Under the pieces are notes generated by a model, which made no database searches, was not told where the DNA came from, and saw only the letters and a list, made by a program, of their open reading frames with translations. 34,891 nucleotides of DNA from Alphaproteobacteria bacterium (GTDB lineage: Bacteria > Pseudomonadota > Alphaproteobacteria > UBA6615). The stretch is taken from positions 1 to 34,891 of the forward strand of contig PBMH01000012.1 of NCBI GenBank assembly GCA_002722515.1, in the 5' to 3' direction. Numbering within the stretch: position 1 is the stretch's first letter; each line of letters begins with the position of its first letter. Of the stretch, positions 34,598-34,891 are shown piece by piece. Made by a program: the position numbers and the translations under genes.

Positions 34598-34891
34598 TCA
34601 GTAGGTCGCCCGTCCACCGGAAAGATCGAACACTGCACCCGTAGAGAAGGAATTTTCTGGCGAGGCCAGCCACGCGGTCATGGACGCGATCTCCTCGACC
34701 GTGACGAAACGTCCGCGGGGGATTTTCGACAGCATGTAATTCAAATGTTCCTCGGTCATCTGGTCAAAAAGCGCTGTACGCGCCGCTGCCGGAGCGATCG
34801 CGTTGACCGCTATGTCGTAGTCCGCGAGTTCCTTGCCGAGAGATTTTGTAAGTGCAATGACACCCGCCTTGGCAGCGCTGTAGGCGGCGGC
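34598..34891 (-). CDS. Short-chain dehydrogenase/reductase, C-terminal part (cut by window edge)
   Basis: The minus strand is open from the right edge to a TGA at 34598-34600, giving 97 residues of an SDR enzyme. The active-site motif Tyr-x3-Lys appears at the very start (AAAYSAAKAGVIALTKSLGK), followed by VNAIAPAAARTALFDQM (substrate-loop region after the usual N-x-I-x-P-G), GRFVTVEEIASMTAWLASPE and the C-terminal TGAVFDLSGGRATY. The usual Gly after NAIAP is Ala here. The NAD(P)-binding N-terminal half lies outside the window. The gene converges on the FMN reductase, 18 bp apart. SDR enzymes fit an alcohol/aldehyde pathway with the neighbouring GMC and ThDP enzymes, but the substrate is unknown. 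Confidence 0.9.
   Translation of the reverse strand, partial: AAAYSAAKAGVIALTKSLGKELADYDIAVNAIAPAAARTALFDQMTEEHLNYMLSKIPRGRFVTVEEIASMTAWLASPENSFSTGAVFDLSGGRATY

Noticed and set aside
1-34891. CRISPR array, insertion sequence, prophage or secondary-metabolite cluster
   Set aside because: No regularly spaced repeats, transposase, phage structural genes or synthase modules were seen on either strand.

Overview
The window is a chromosomal segment of an alphaproteobacterium with moderately high G+C. It most resembles Rhodospirillales or a related marine lineage. This rests on gene order and family variants, not on a database search: yebC-ruvCAB-ybgC-tolQRAB-pal-cpoB-tilS-ftsH-folP-glmM, a Methanosarcina-type serC next to serA, hisZ next to purA, and rluD directly upstream of rpoH. 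Start codons include ATG, GTG and TTG, and many genes overlap by 4 nt (ATGA or GTGA), so several operons look translationally coupled.

Region 1 (1-15793, + strand) is core housekeeping. It runs from a YebC-family regulator cut by the left edge, through the RuvABC Holliday-junction machinery, the Tol-Pal envelope system (ybgC, tolQ, tolR, tolA, tolB, pal, cpoB), tRNA-Ile lysidine synthetase (tilS), the membrane protease FtsH, and an N-terminally extended dihydropteroate synthase (folP), to phosphoglucosamine mutase (glmM) and HMP-P kinase (thiD). A strong candidate promoter lies before pal and a clear intrinsic terminator follows it, so pal can be expressed as a separate unit inside the tol-pal locus.

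Region 2 (15812-18730, + strand) is accessory: two tandem paralogous EamA-family transporters, then two tandem, overlapping MaoC-like hydratase paralogs. An inverted repeat and a short direct repeat lie between the two pairs.

Region 3 (18731-27018) is biosynthetic and regulatory core. A 448-bp AT-rich leader precedes serC-serA and contains a hairpin that covers the serC ribosome binding site. It is followed by hisZ-purA (+) and then rpoH and rluD (-), convergent with purA.

Region 4 (27018-34891) is mostly accessory. It holds a small membrane-anchored protein coupled to a threonine-aldolase-like PLP enzyme, a tRNA-Glu(CTC), and a short AT-rich islet beside that tRNA carrying the remnant of a YwqK/MORN-type secreted protein and a small membrane protein. 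Next comes a putative catabolic cluster: a benzoylformate-decarboxylase-like ThDP enzyme coupled to an MFS transporter (-), a divergent GMC oxidoreductase (+), an NADPH-dependent FMN reductase (+), and the C-terminal part of an SDR dehydrogenase (-) cut by the right edge.

I saw no CRISPR array, insertion sequence, prophage or rRNA. The least explained parts are the serC leader, the repeat structure before the MaoC pair, the tRNA-adjacent islet, and the substrate of the ThDP/GMC/MFS cluster.
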